Notes under the pieces: generated by a model
What the model saw: only the letters and a program-made list of their open reading frames with translations
Told to the model about the DNA's origin: nothing
Databases searched by the model: none
Assembly (NCBI GenBank): GCA_030681635.1
Contig: JAUXRT010000759.1
Location: 1-19,065, forward strand
From: Reyranella sp.
GTDB lineage: Bacteria > Pseudomonadota > Alphaproteobacteria > Reyranellales > Reyranellaceae
DNA: 19,065 nucleotides
Direction: 5' to 3'
Translations under genes and position numbers: made by a program
Shown here: piece after piece, positions 1-7,310 of the stretch
Position numbering within the stretch: position 1 is the stretch's first letter
How the letters are laid out: every line of letters begins with the position of its first letter

Positions 1-116
1 ATCGGCCGGTCCCAGCGCGACAGCCGGCCATAGGGCCGGGCCCACGGCGGCAGGTAGCGCAACGACCAGTGCTGGCGGTTGATATCGGTAAAGCCGGTTG
101 TTCCGTCGGCGGTCAT
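1..116 (-). CDS. ubiA: 4-hydroxybenzoate polyprenyltransferase UbiA, N-terminal part (cut by window edge)
   Basis: The minus strand from an ATG at 116 encodes 38 residues that run off the window. They include LPPWARPYGRL followed by SRWDRPI, the usual N-terminal signature of bacterial UbiA just before the first membrane helix. UbiA is the integral inner-membrane enzyme that attaches the polyprenyl tail to 4-hydroxybenzoate in ubiquinone synthesis. The prenyl-diphosphate-binding Asp-rich motifs lie outside the window. The ATG at 116 is chosen because the upstream ATG at 127 hits a stop after three codons. The gene is divergent from rsmE with only 34 bp between starts, so the two promoters must overlap or lie inside the neighbouring genes. 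Only the N-terminus is visible, so the call rests on one short signature. Confidence 0.72.
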   Translation of the reverse strand, partial: MTADGTTGFTDINRQHWSLRYLPPWARPYGRLSRWDRP

Positions 117-150
117 GGCGGCATCATGCAGCGATGCAGCAGGGAACTCC

Positions 151-939
151 ATGAGCGTATCGCGTCTCTTCGTCGAAGCCGACCTCGCTACCGGGACCGA
201 GGCACCGTTGGAGGAGGCGCAGGTCCACTATCTGCGCCATGTCATGCGGCGTCCCGATGGCGCGCCGCTGCTGTTGTTCAACGGCCGCGACGGCGAATGG
301 CGGGCCACGTTCTCCGGCCGCGGCAAGAAGGCGGCGGTGGGCGAAGTCGGTGACTGCACGCGCCCCCAGGTGGCCGAGCCCGATGTGTGGCTCTGCTTCG
401 CGCCGGTCAAGCGTGCGCGCATCGACTATATCGCCGAGAAGGCGACCGAACTGGGCGTCGCTGTCCTGCAGCCGGTGCTGACGCGCCATACCGCCGTCGA
501 GCGGGTCAATGTCGAGCGCCTGCGCGCCAATGCGATCGAAGCCGCGGAGCAGACCGAGCGCTTGAGCGTGCCCGAGGTGCGGCCGCCGATCGATCTTGCG
601 CGGCTGCTGGCCGACTGGCCGGAGGGAAGGCGCCTGTTGATATGCGACGAAACAGGCGGCGGCCCGCCGATCGCCGAGGCGCTGGGCGGGCTCGATGCCG
701 CGGCGCGCGCGGCGCCCTGGGCAGTCGTGGTTGGACCCGAGGGCGGCTTCGCCCAGGAGGAGCTCACCGCCCTTCGTCGCATAAAGGATGTCATGGCAGT
801 GGGGCTCGGTCCGCGCATCCTCCGGGCCGATACGGCGGCCCTGGCGGCACTTGCCTGCTGGCAGGCGCTGGTGGGCGATTGGCGCCAGCCGACACCGCGT
901 CTAGAGGCTGATTATCGCACATCCAGGGGTACCGTCTGA
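151..939 (+). CDS. rsmE: 16S rRNA (uracil-1498-N3)-methyltransferase RsmE
   Basis: The product is 262 aa, a typical length for RsmE, a SPOUT (trefoil-knot) methyltransferase that methylates N3 of U1498 in 16S rRNA using S-adenosylmethionine. Visible landmarks are an N-terminal PUA-like part (SRLFVEADL, then VHYLRHVMRR), a conserved EAAEQTERL around residue 130, the SAM-binding GPEGGF at about 195-200, and the knot motif LGPRILRADTA at about 219-229. The start is set at 151 because AGGGAA sits at 141-146 and family members begin close to RLFV. The frame is open further upstream to 79, but that extension would overlap ubiA and has no family resemblance. The protein acts in the cytoplasm on assembled 30S subunits. 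gshA follows 142 bp downstream on the same strand. Confidence 0.93.
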   Translation: MSVSRLFVEADLATGTEAPLEEAQVHYLRHVMRRPDGAPLLLFNGRDGEWRATFSGRGKKAAVGEVGDCTRPQVAEPDVWLCFAPVKRARIDYIAEKATELGVAVLQPVLTRHTAVERVNVERLRANAIEAAEQTERLSVPEVRPPIDLARLLADWPEGRRLLICDETGGGPPIAEALGGLDAAARAAPWAVVVGPEGGFAQEELTALRRIKDVMAVGLGPRILRADTAALAALACWQALVGDWRQPTPRLEADYRTSRGTV

Positions 940-1065
940 CCGCTTGCGCTGGCCCCCGTCGGCATGGGAGACGGGAACTTGAACATCATGAACCAGCCGC
1001 GTGCTCGCGTGAGAAATGCTCATGCGGCCGCGCCGTTCCCGGCCCCCAGAAGGCCGTGGGCGACC

Positions 1066-1071
1066 AGGGAG
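1066..1071 (+). promoter_or_regulatory. Shine-Dalgarno site deciding the gshA start
   Basis: AGGGAG lies 10 nt before the ATG at 1082. It supports that start over the in-frame ATGs at 1016 and 1022, whose extra 22 residues are Arg/Pro-rich and unlike the family. Confidence 0.6.
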
Positions 1072-1081
1072 TCGACAACGC

Positions 1082-2446
1082 ATGTCCGCACCACCGTCGG
1101 GCGGCGGCGCGCCGATCGAGAATCGGCGGCAGCTGATCGAGTATTTTATCGCCGGCAACAAGCCGCGCGCCGCCTGGCGCATGGGCACCGAGCACGAGAA
1201 GTTCGGCTACCACAAGGCGACGCTGAAGCCGCTCGCCTATGAAGGGCCGGATGGCATCCGCGCGCTTCTGGAAGGCCTGGCCCGGTTCGGCTGGAAGCCG
1301 GTCATCGAGGGCAACAACCCGATCGCGCTGCTGCGCGACAAGGCCAGCATCACGCTGGAGCCGGGCGGCCAGTTCGAGCTGTCGGGCGCGCCGCTCGAGA
1401 CGGTGCACGAGACGGCGGCCGAGAATTCCCAGCACCTGCGCGAGGTCGGCGAGGTTGCCGGCGAGATCGGCGCTGGTTTCATCGGGCTCGGCTTCGCGCC
1501 GGAATGGAAGCGCGAGGACATGCACTGGATGCCCAAGGGGCGCTACAAGATCATGCGCGACTACATGCCGAAGAAGGGCAAGCTCGGCCTCGACATGATG
1601 CTGCGCACCTGCACGGTGCAGACCAATCTCGACTTCGAGTCGGAAGCCGACATGGTGAAGAAGTTCCGGGTGTCTCTGGCGCTGCAGCCGGTGGCGACGG
1701 CGCTGTTCGCCAACTCGCCCTTCGTCGAGGGCAAGGCGGTCGGCTTCAAGAGCTACCGCAGCCACATCTGGACCGATACCGACCCCGATCGCTGCGGCGT
1801 GCTGCCGTTCGTGTTCGAGCCGGGCTTCGGCTTCGAGCGCTATGTCGACTACATGCTCGATGTGCCGATGTACTTCGTCTATCGCGACGGCAAGTACATC
1901 GACGCCTCGGGCCAGAGCTTCCGCGACTTCCTGAAGGGCAAGCTGCCGGCGCGGCCGGGCGAGCTGCCGACGCTGAACGACTGGGGCGATCACGTCACGA
2001 CGGCGTTCCCCGAGGTTCGGCTAAAACGTTATCTGGAAATGCGCGGCGCCGATTCGGGGCCTTGGGCGGCGTTGAACGCCTTGCCCGCGCTGTGGGTCGG
2101 CCTGCTCTACGACCAGGGCGCGCTCGATGCCGCCTGGGATCTGGTGAAGGACTGGACCGATGCGGACCACGATTTCCTGCGCGCCGAGACGCCGAGGACC
2201 GGGCTCGCCACGGTGTTTCGTGGCCGGCCGCTGAACGCGCTGGCGCGCGAGGTCGTGGCGATCGCCCATGCCGGGCTGAAGGCGCGCCGATGTCTCGACG
2301 AGCGTGGCAATGACGAGACCGTCCATCTCTTTCCACTCGACAGAGCCGTCGACAGCGGCCTGGCGCCGGCCGACGAGCTGCTCGCCAAGTGGCAGGGCGA
2401 GTGGCAGGGCGCCTTCGCACCGCTGTTCCGCGAGTATTCGTACTGA
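1082..2446 (+). CDS. gshA: Glutamate-cysteine ligase, plant/alphaproteobacterial type (GCS2 family)
   Basis: The product is 454 aa. It catalyses ATP-dependent joining of glutamate and cysteine, the first step of glutathione synthesis, in the cytoplasm. The sequence matches the plant-type glutamate-cysteine ligase family used by alphaproteobacteria, not the enterobacterial GshA. Evidence is MGTEHEKFGY near residues 34-43 (catalytic-core Glu residues), SITLEPGGQFELSGAP at about 89-104, and the RTCTVQTNLDF stretch in the middle. The C-terminus WQGEWQGAFAPLFREYSY is also characteristic of this family. The start at 1082 has a good ribosome-binding site. The stop codon overlaps the ribosome-binding region of the following VOC gene, so the two are probably co-translated. 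No gshB is present in the window. Confidence 0.93.
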   Translation: MSAPPSGGGAPIENRRQLIEYFIAGNKPRAAWRMGTEHEKFGYHKATLKPLAYEGPDGIRALLEGLARFGWKPVIEGNNPIALLRDKASITLEPGGQFELSGAPLETVHETAAENSQHLREVGEVAGEIGAGFIGLGFAPEWKREDMHWMPKGRYKIMRDYMPKKGKLGLDMMLRTCTVQTNLDFESEADMVKKFRVSLALQPVATALFANSPFVEGKAVGFKSYRSHIWTDTDPDRCGVLPFVFEPGFGFERYVDYMLDVPMYFVYRDGKYIDASGQSFRDFLKGKLPARPGELPTLNDWGDHVTTAFPEVRLKRYLEMRGADSGPWAALNALPALWVGLLYDQGALDAAWDLVKDWTDADHDFLRAETPRTGLATVFRGRPLNALAREVVAIAHAGLKARRCLDERGNDETVHLFPLDRAVDSGLAPADELLAKWQGEWQGAFAPLFREYSY

Positions 2447-2460
2447 GGTAGTGTCGGCTC

Positions 2461-3315
2461 ATGCTCGACCGTTGCGATCGCGTTCAGATTGCCGTCCACG
2501 ACGCCGCCAAGGCAGCGCAGCGCTATAGCCAGCTATTGGGCTGTGAAGTCGCGCGCCGCGACCATAGCCGTCACCTCGGCGCCAAGCGGACGATCCTGGC
2601 CGTCGGCGAAAGCGAGTTCGAGCTCTGCGAGCCCGACGGCGCGGGCCTCGCCCAGGATTTTCTCGCCAAGCGCGGCGAGGGGTTGATGACGGCGGGTTAC
2701 TGCACTGCCGATCTCGACAGCATGGCCAAGCGCTGGGAGGGGCTGGGCATCGCCTACGATCTCGACGGCGAACAGCTCTACCTCGGTGCCGACGCCACCT
2801 TCGGGCTGCCGATCGTGATTTCCGAGAGTACCTATAGGCCGCGTGTCGGGCCGGTGTCGTTCCTCTACGAGACGACCAACACGCTGATCAGCGACTGGCG
2901 CCGCGCCGCCGCCGTCTATGCCGGCCTGTTCGGCCTCGACCCGGCACGGTTCAGCGAGATCGGCAGTGAACGCTTCGGCTATATCGGCACGCTCACCTTG
3001 TTCGATCCGCCCAACCGGCTCGACCGCATCGAGCTCAGCCAGGTCACCGACAACGTCCATGCCATGGGCCGCTTTGCCCACAAGCACGGCGACTCGCTCT
3101 ACATGTGCTACGTCGAGGTCCATGACTGGCCGGCAGTGCGCCAGCGCCTGCTCGACGCCAATGCCCGCTATACGCCGCGCGGCGCCGATCCCGTCACCGA
3201 GCCCGACGGCGGCTGGGTGCACCCGAAGGAACTGCACGGCCTGCTGCTCGGCATCTCGCGGACCGGCGTCGCCTGGGACTGGTCGGGCCGCAAAGACCTC
3301 GTGCCCCCAGCATGA
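2461..3315 (+). CDS. Two-domain VOC (glyoxalase/dioxygenase superfamily) protein
   Basis: The product is 284 aa and consists of two vicinal-oxygen-chelate halves. The first begins RVQIAVHDAAKAAQRYSQLL with strand/helix order typical of VOC modules. The second half starts near residue 133 (VGPVSFLYETTNTLISDW) and ends WVHPKELHGLLLGI, which resembles the HPK..HG segment of methylmalonyl-CoA epimerases. Candidate metal ligands are H10, the His in YVEVHDW and H in KELHG. The usual C-terminal metal-binding Glu of epimerases is not obvious (LLLGI where LIEL is common). The substrate is therefore unknown. GAGGTAG at 2445-2451, overlapping the gshA stop, serves as ribosome-binding site. Its stop overlaps the start of the next gene (ATGA). 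Coupling with gshA suggests thiol or aldehyde chemistry, but this is only contextual. Confidence 0.8.
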   Translation: MLDRCDRVQIAVHDAAKAAQRYSQLLGCEVARRDHSRHLGAKRTILAVGESEFELCEPDGAGLAQDFLAKRGEGLMTAGYCTADLDSMAKRWEGLGIAYDLDGEQLYLGADATFGLPIVISESTYRPRVGPVSFLYETTNTLISDWRRAAAVYAGLFGLDPARFSEIGSERFGYIGTLTLFDPPNRLDRIELSQVTDNVHAMGRFAHKHGDSLYMCYVEVHDWPAVRQRLLDANARYTPRGADPVTEPDGGWVHPKELHGLLLGISRTGVAWDWSGRKDLVPPA

Positions 3316-3860
3316 AGCCCGGCGTCATGAAGCGTCGCCTCCTCGTTTTCTCTCTCCTGATGGTGCCCACGATGGCGAGTGCGCAGCCCGCCGATTGGCA
3401 GACCGTCGTCGGCGGCGATCTCAGGTTCCGGCTGGAAATGCCGGCACCGGCCAACAAGACCACGGCCGCCGAGAAGGAGAAGGGCCACGCCGGCGAGCGC
3501 GTGGCCTGGCAGTCCAAGCGCGACGACGAATTGTTCGATTTCGACTATGTCGACTACGAGCCGGCCTGGTTCTCCAGCCGCGACACCAAGGAGATGGCCC
3601 GCGATCTCGGCCGCGGCGAGGCCGAGAAGGCGTTTCCCCGTGCCCGCTTCAAGTATGTGCGGGACGAGCCGGTGACATTGCAGGGCTGGGATGGCTATGC
3701 CCTCGACATCGAGGACACCAACGGCTCCAGCGTGATGATGCGCACCTACATCGTCAAGGATCGGCTCTACCGGATGCTGGTCACCACCAAGGGCGACATG
3801 AAGTCGATGAGTGCCGCGACCCGCTTTCTGGAGTCGCTAAGGTTGGCGGAGACGCGATAG
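3312..3860 (+). CDS. Exported protein of unknown function
   Basis: The product is 182 aa. The N-terminus has a positively charged MKRR, a hydrophobic stretch (LLVFSLLMVPTM) and an ASA|QP cleavage site near residue 24, so this is a Sec signal peptide and the mature protein is periplasmic or secreted. The mature part is mixed charged (ADWQTVVGGDLRFRLEMPAP, later FDFDYVDYEP) and resembles small one-domain periplasmic proteins of unknown role; I recognise no catalytic motif. The start at 3312 forms an ATGA overlap with the VOC stop, which argues for translational coupling. The in-frame ATG at 3327 would give a tighter signal peptide and is a real alternative. Neither has a clear Shine-Dalgarno sequence. 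Confidence 0.75.
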   Translation: MKPGVMKRRLLVFSLLMVPTMASAQPADWQTVVGGDLRFRLEMPAPANKTTAAEKEKGHAGERVAWQSKRDDELFDFDYVDYEPAWFSSRDTKEMARDLGRGEAEKAFPRARFKYVRDEPVTLQGWDGYALDIEDTNGSSVMMRTYIVKDRLYRMLVTTKGDMKSMSAATRFLESLRLAETR

Positions 3861-3897
3861 ACTCGGGATCACCCACGCAAGAGAGGGAGGAGCCATC

Positions 3898-4317
3898 ATG
3901 CGCCCAAGGATCATGCGGGCTGCGTCCCGCCCGACCGCCAAGGCAGAAGCGGCGAACTTCGTCGGCGCTGTCCTGTCCGATCCGGTCTATGCCCCCGAGG
4001 GGCCGTCGCGCCTGCGCGCTTCGCGCGTGACCTTCATGCCGGGCGGGCGCACCAACTGGCATCAGCATGCGGTCGGCCAGATCCTCTATGTGCTGTCAGG
4101 TGTCGGCCGCTACCAGCTCGAGGGCGAGCCGGTGCAGGAGATCATGGCCGGCGACACGGTGGTCATTCCGCCCAACGCGCGCCACTGGCACGGGTCGGCG
4201 CCCGGCACGATGATGTGCCATCTCGCGATGTCGGAGACCGACGACCAGGGCCGGGCCACCAGCTGGTTCGAGCCGGTGAGCGACACCGACTATACTAAAG
4301 CACCGGCCAAGCCCTAG
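3898..4317 (+). CDS. Small single-domain cupin protein
   Basis: The product is 139 aa with both cupin motifs: motif 1 as PGGRTNWHQHAVGQILYVLSG (H55, H57 and Q61 in place of the usual Glu) and motif 2 as AGDTVVIPPNARHWHG (H96 or H98). It resembles the stand-alone cupins found with carboxymuconolactone-decarboxylase-type proteins. These three or four residues probably bind a divalent metal, but the substrate cannot be read from the sequence. A strong ribosome-binding site (GAGGGAGGAG, about 3882-3891) precedes the ATG. The gene is convergent with tldD, with 9 bp between stops and no room for a separate terminator. Confidence 0.85.
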   Translation: MRPRIMRAASRPTAKAEAANFVGAVLSDPVYAPEGPSRLRASRVTFMPGGRTNWHQHAVGQILYVLSGVGRYQLEGEPVQEIMAGDTVVIPPNARHWHGSAPGTMMCHLAMSETDDQGRATSWFEPVSDTDYTKAPAKP

Positions 4318-4326
4318 GTCTTACGA

Positions 4327-5772
4327 TCAGGTCGCCGTGCCGCCGACAGTGAGCGCGTCGATGCGCAAGGTCGGCTGACCGACGCCGACCGGCACGCCTT
4401 GGCCCTCCTTGCCGCAGGTCCCGATGCCGGGATCGAGCGACATGTCGTTGCCGACCATGCCGACCTTGGTCAGCGCTTCCGAGCCTGCACCGATCAGCGT
4501 CGCGCCCTTGACCGACCGGCCGAGCTTGCCGTTCTCGATCATGTAGGCCTCGGTGCAGCTGAAGACGAACTTGCCCGAGACGATATCGACCTGACCGCCG
4601 CCGAAGTTGGCGGCATAGAGGCCCTTCTTCACCGAGGCAATGATCTCCTTCGGGTCTTTGTCGCCGCCCAGCATGAAGGTATTGGTCATGCGCGGCATCG
4701 GCGCGTAGGCGTGGCTCTGGCGGCGGCCGTTGCCGGTCGGCTTCACGCCCATCAGGCGGGCGTTCTGGCGGTCCTGCATCAGCCCGACCAGGCGGCCGTT
4801 CTCGATCAGCACGTTGCGCTGGGTGGGCGTGCCCTCGTCATCGATGGTGAGCGAGCCACGGCGGTCGTTGAGCGTGCCGTCATCGACCACGGTGACGCCG
4901 GGCGACGCGATCATGTCGCCCATCATGTGACTGAACACCGAGGTCTTCTTCCGGTGGAAATCGCCTTCGAGACCATGGCCGACGGCTTCGTGCCACAGCA
5001 CGCCCGACCAGCCGGCGCCCAGCACGACGGGCATCTCGCCCGCCGGCGTGTCGACCGACTCGAGATTGACCAGCGCCTGGCGGATCGCCTCGTCGGCCTC
5101 GCGCTTCCAGTTCTCCGGCTTGAAGATGTCGCCATAGGCGGCGCGGCGGCCTTGCCCGGTGCTGCCGGCTTCCATGCGCGTGCCGTCGCCGCAGACGACG
5201 CTGACGTTCAGCCGCACCAGCGGGCGCACGTCGGCGGCGCGCCAGCCGCCGGCGCGGATGATCTCGACCACCTGCCACGATCCCGCCAGCGAGATCGAGA
5301 CCTGGCGTGCCTTGGGCTCCTTGGCGCGCACATAGGCGTCGATCTCTTCCAGCAGGGCGACCTTGCGGGCAAAGGGCTCGCCGTCGATCGGATTGTCGTC
5401 GGCGTAGAGAAGCCGGTTGGTGCCGCGCGGCGATTCGTCCGATTTGGCCGACCGGCCGGAACGTACCGCCTTAACCGTTGCGGCGGCCCGTTTCAGGGCG
5501 TGTTCGTCGAGCGCCGAGGCGTGCGCGAAGCCGGTCGAATCGCCCGCCACGGCACGCAGGCCGAAGCCCTGCGTGGTGTCGAAGGCGGCGCTCTTCAGCT
5601 TGCCGTCGTCGAACGACAGGCTCTCGCTCTGGACATATTCCAGGAACAGCTCGCCATCGTCGGTGCCGGCCAGCGCCTCATCGACCATTTTCGAGGTCTT
5701 GCGCTGGTCGAGCCCACCCTTGCCAAAGAAGAGACCGTCGGCGGTGGCGAGGTGGTTGATGGATTTGCTCAT
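4327..5772 (-). CDS. tldD: Metalloprotease TldD
   Basis: The product is 481 aa, matching the usual length of TldD. TldD is the zinc protease partner of TldE/PmbA; the pair matures microcin B17, degrades CcdA and trims unfolded peptides in the cytoplasm. Visible landmarks are the zinc-binding HEXXXH motif HEAVGH at 261-266 (context GVLWHEAVGHGLEGDF), MIENGKLGRSVKGATLIG, and the C-terminal GTCGKEGQGVPVGVGQP holding the third zinc ligand Cys. The start is the ATG at 5772. The frame stays open to 6204, but that part is out-of-frame reading of the upstream oxidoreductase. It follows that oxidoreductase by 38 bp and is probably co-transcribed. No tldE/pmbA is in the window; partner genes are often unlinked. 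Confidence 0.95.
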   Translation of the reverse strand: MSKSINHLATADGLFFGKGGLDQRKTSKMVDEALAGTDDGELFLEYVQSESLSFDDGKLKSAAFDTTQGFGLRAVAGDSTGFAHASALDEHALKRAAATVKAVRSGRSAKSDESPRGTNRLLYADDNPIDGEPFARKVALLEEIDAYVRAKEPKARQVSISLAGSWQVVEIIRAGGWRAADVRPLVRLNVSVVCGDGTRMEAGSTGQGRRAAYGDIFKPENWKREADEAIRQALVNLESVDTPAGEMPVVLGAGWSGVLWHEAVGHGLEGDFHRKKTSVFSHMMGDMIASPGVTVVDDGTLNDRRGSLTIDDEGTPTQRNVLIENGRLVGLMQDRQNARLMGVKPTGNGRRQSHAYAPMPRMTNTFMLGGDKDPKEIIASVKKGLYAANFGGGQVDIVSGKFVFSCTEAYMIENGKLGRSVKGATLIGAGSEALTKVGMVGNDMSLDPGIGTCGKEGQGVPVGVGQPTLRIDALTVGGTAT

Positions 5773-5810
5773 GCGGGCCTGCCTTTGGGCGTCAGACGAT
5801 ACGGTCGTCT

Positions 5811-6782
5811 TCAGACGACCAGGACGATCTTGCCAAAATGGGCATTGGCCTTCATGTGCGCAAGCGCCTCGGCGGCCTGGGCGAGCGGGAAGGTCTTGTC
5901 GATCGGCAGGCTGAGCTTGCCCGCCTCGATGGCCGGCCACAGGTCGGCGCGGGCCGCCTGCACGATGTCGCGCACTTCCTCGGGGCTGCGGGTGCGGAAG
6001 GTGACGCCGATATAGTCGATGCGCTTCAGCGCATGCAGGTCGAAGTTGAACTCGCCCTTCATGCCGCCCAGCCGCCCGACGTTGACGATGCGGCCGAGGA
6101 TGGCGGCGGCCTCCATGTTCTGGTTCATGACGCCGCCCGACACCTGGTCGACGATCAGGTCGACGCCCTTGCCGCCGGTCGCTTCCTTGACCTTGTCGGG
6201 CCACTTCGGATCGCGCGTGTCCAGCGCGAGGTCGCAGCCGAACTCTTTTAGCCGCGCCCGGCGGCCTTCATTGGTGGAAGTGCCCATGACGATCGAGGCG
6301 CCGAGGAACTTGGCGATCTGCATGCCGAGCAGTCCGACGCCCGAGCTGGCGCCCTGGATCAGGACCGACTCAGGCCTCTTGAGCCGGCCGGCGCCGACCA
6401 GGGCGTTGTGCATGGTCTGCACCGCCACCGGCATGCAGGCGGCCTGCTCGTAGCTCATGTTGTTGGCGGGGATCTTGTGGGCGCGGCCCCAATCCGCGAC
6501 GGCATACTCGGCGAAGCCGCCGGCGGCGGAGCTCATGACCCGGTCGCCGGGCTTGAAGTCCTTCACGTCGGCGCCGACCGCCTCGACCTCGCCGGCGCAT
6601 TCCAGGCCGACGATGGTTCCCGGGCCGCCGACCCGGCCGTGGGCATGGCCGGACGCAACCGCGAGATCGGCGCGGTTGAGCGAGGCCGCCTTCACCTTGA
6701 TCAGGATCTCGTTGGCCTTGGGCGAGGGCTTGGGCGCATCCTGGTATTGGACGCCGCTCTCGGTAACGACTGCTGCCTTCAT
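5811..6782 (-). CDS. NADPH:quinone reductase-like MDR-family oxidoreductase
   Basis: The product is 323 aa, a zinc-independent medium-chain dehydrogenase/reductase of the quinone-oxidoreductase branch. An N-terminal GroES-like fold (MKAAVVTESGVQYQ, SLNRADLAVASG) is followed by GLECAGEVEAVG, FKPGDRVM and the nucleotide-binding QGASSGVGLLGMQIAK at about 143-158; it ends with HFGKIVLVV. The structural and catalytic zinc cysteines of alcohol dehydrogenases are absent. It should reduce quinones or enones with NADPH in the cytoplasm, with the exact substrate unknown. The start is set at 6782, where family members begin MKA and where AGGGAGAA precedes; a longer frame to 6818 lacks resemblance. It lies 42 bp after the NTF2-like gene and 38 bp before tldD. 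Confidence 0.9.
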   Translation of the reverse strand: MKAAVVTESGVQYQDAPKPSPKANEILIKVKAASLNRADLAVASGHAHGRVGGPGTIVGLECAGEVEAVGADVKDFKPGDRVMSSAAGGFAEYAVADWGRAHKIPANNMSYEQAACMPVAVQTMHNALVGAGRLKRPESVLIQGASSGVGLLGMQIAKFLGASIVMGTSTNEGRRARLKEFGCDLALDTRDPKWPDKVKEATGGKGVDLIVDQVSGGVMNQNMEAAAILGRIVNVGRLGGMKGEFNFDLHALKRIDYIGVTFRTRSPEEVRDIVQAARADLWPAIEAGKLSLPIDKTFPLAQAAEALAHMKANAHFGKIVLVV

Positions 6783-6824
6783 GGCGATTCTCCCTAAAAC
6801 AGGGAGAACCAATAGCATGCCCGG

Positions 6825-7256
6825 CTACGACTGGAGCTTTCCCCTGACGTATTTCCTCACGATCGTTTCGTCGGGCGGGTAGTTGGCGGGCGCCACCGGC
6901 GTGATCTGCGCCTGGATGCATTTCCACGCGCCGTCCTGGTGAACATAGGCGTCGGTGTACATCGTCATGCCCACGCTCTCGATACCGTCCTTCACCCGGA
7001 TGCTCTTGTTGGTCGAGCGCAGCAGCGCCGTGCCGCCAAACACATGGATCAGCTCGTCGCGATAGTCGAAGTAGGGGATGCGCGCGGCGTCGAAGCCGGT
7101 CGCCCAGGCCGTCAGATAGTCGGCCCGGCTGACGCGCCCGCCCGCCGGTGTGATGCAGATGAAATCCTTGTGCAGGATGGCATCGTGCGAGGGCACGTCG
7201 TTGGTGATGAAGTTATGGATGAACCTGGCGTTCAGCGCGCGCAGCTCCGCAGTCAT
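6825..7256 (-). CDS. NTF2/SnoaL-like (DUF4440-type) protein
   Basis: The product is 143 aa with the layout of the NTF2-like cone fold: a helical start (LRALNARFIHNFITNDVPSHDAIL), the HKDFICITPAGGRVSRADYL turn, and a terminal beta section ending in YVHQDGAWKCIQAQITP. Members of this superfamily include ketosteroid isomerase, SnoaL cyclases and many unassigned detoxification proteins, so the reaction cannot be named. GGAGG sits just before the ATG at 7256. It is the first gene of a probable unit with the quinone reductase and tldD, and an AT-rich inverted repeat lies directly upstream. Some co-transcription from the acyl-CoA ligase gene 54 bp upstream is also possible. Confidence 0.82.
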   Translation of the reverse strand: MTAELRALNARFIHNFITNDVPSHDAILHKDFICITPAGGRVSRADYLTAWATGFDAARIPYFDYRDELIHVFGGTALLRSTNKSIRVKDGIESVGMTMYTDAYVHQDGAWKCIQAQITPVAPANYPPDETIVRKYVRGKLQS

Positions 7257-7276
7257 GGCTAGCCTCCATCGAATGG

Positions 7277-7296
7277 ATAACCATATAACTGGTTAT
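7277..7296. promoter_or_regulatory. AT-rich inverted repeat, probable operator/promoter of the NTF2-like gene
   Basis: The arms ATAACCA (7277-7283) and TGGTTAT (7290-7296) are perfect inverted repeats with a 6-nt spacer. Nested inside is a second dyad, ATAAC-TG-GTTAT (7285-7296). It stands out as an AT-rich island in GC-rich DNA, placed 20-40 bp before the start at 7256. The size fits a dimeric MarR-, TetR- or GntR-type repressor, but no regulator gene is adjacent and I cannot name one. Confidence 0.5.
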
Positions 7297-7310
7297 TATG
7301 AGGAGTCGAG

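Noticed and set aside
986..1993. Minus-strand open frame of 335 codons opposite gshA
   Set aside because: It is the GC-bias shadow of gshA: rich in Arg, Leu, His and Val without domains.
4399..6015. Long plus-strand open frame of 538 codons
   Set aside because: It is antisense to tldD, which has complete family motifs. Long antisense frames are common in GC-rich coding DNA, and this one has no recognisable domain.
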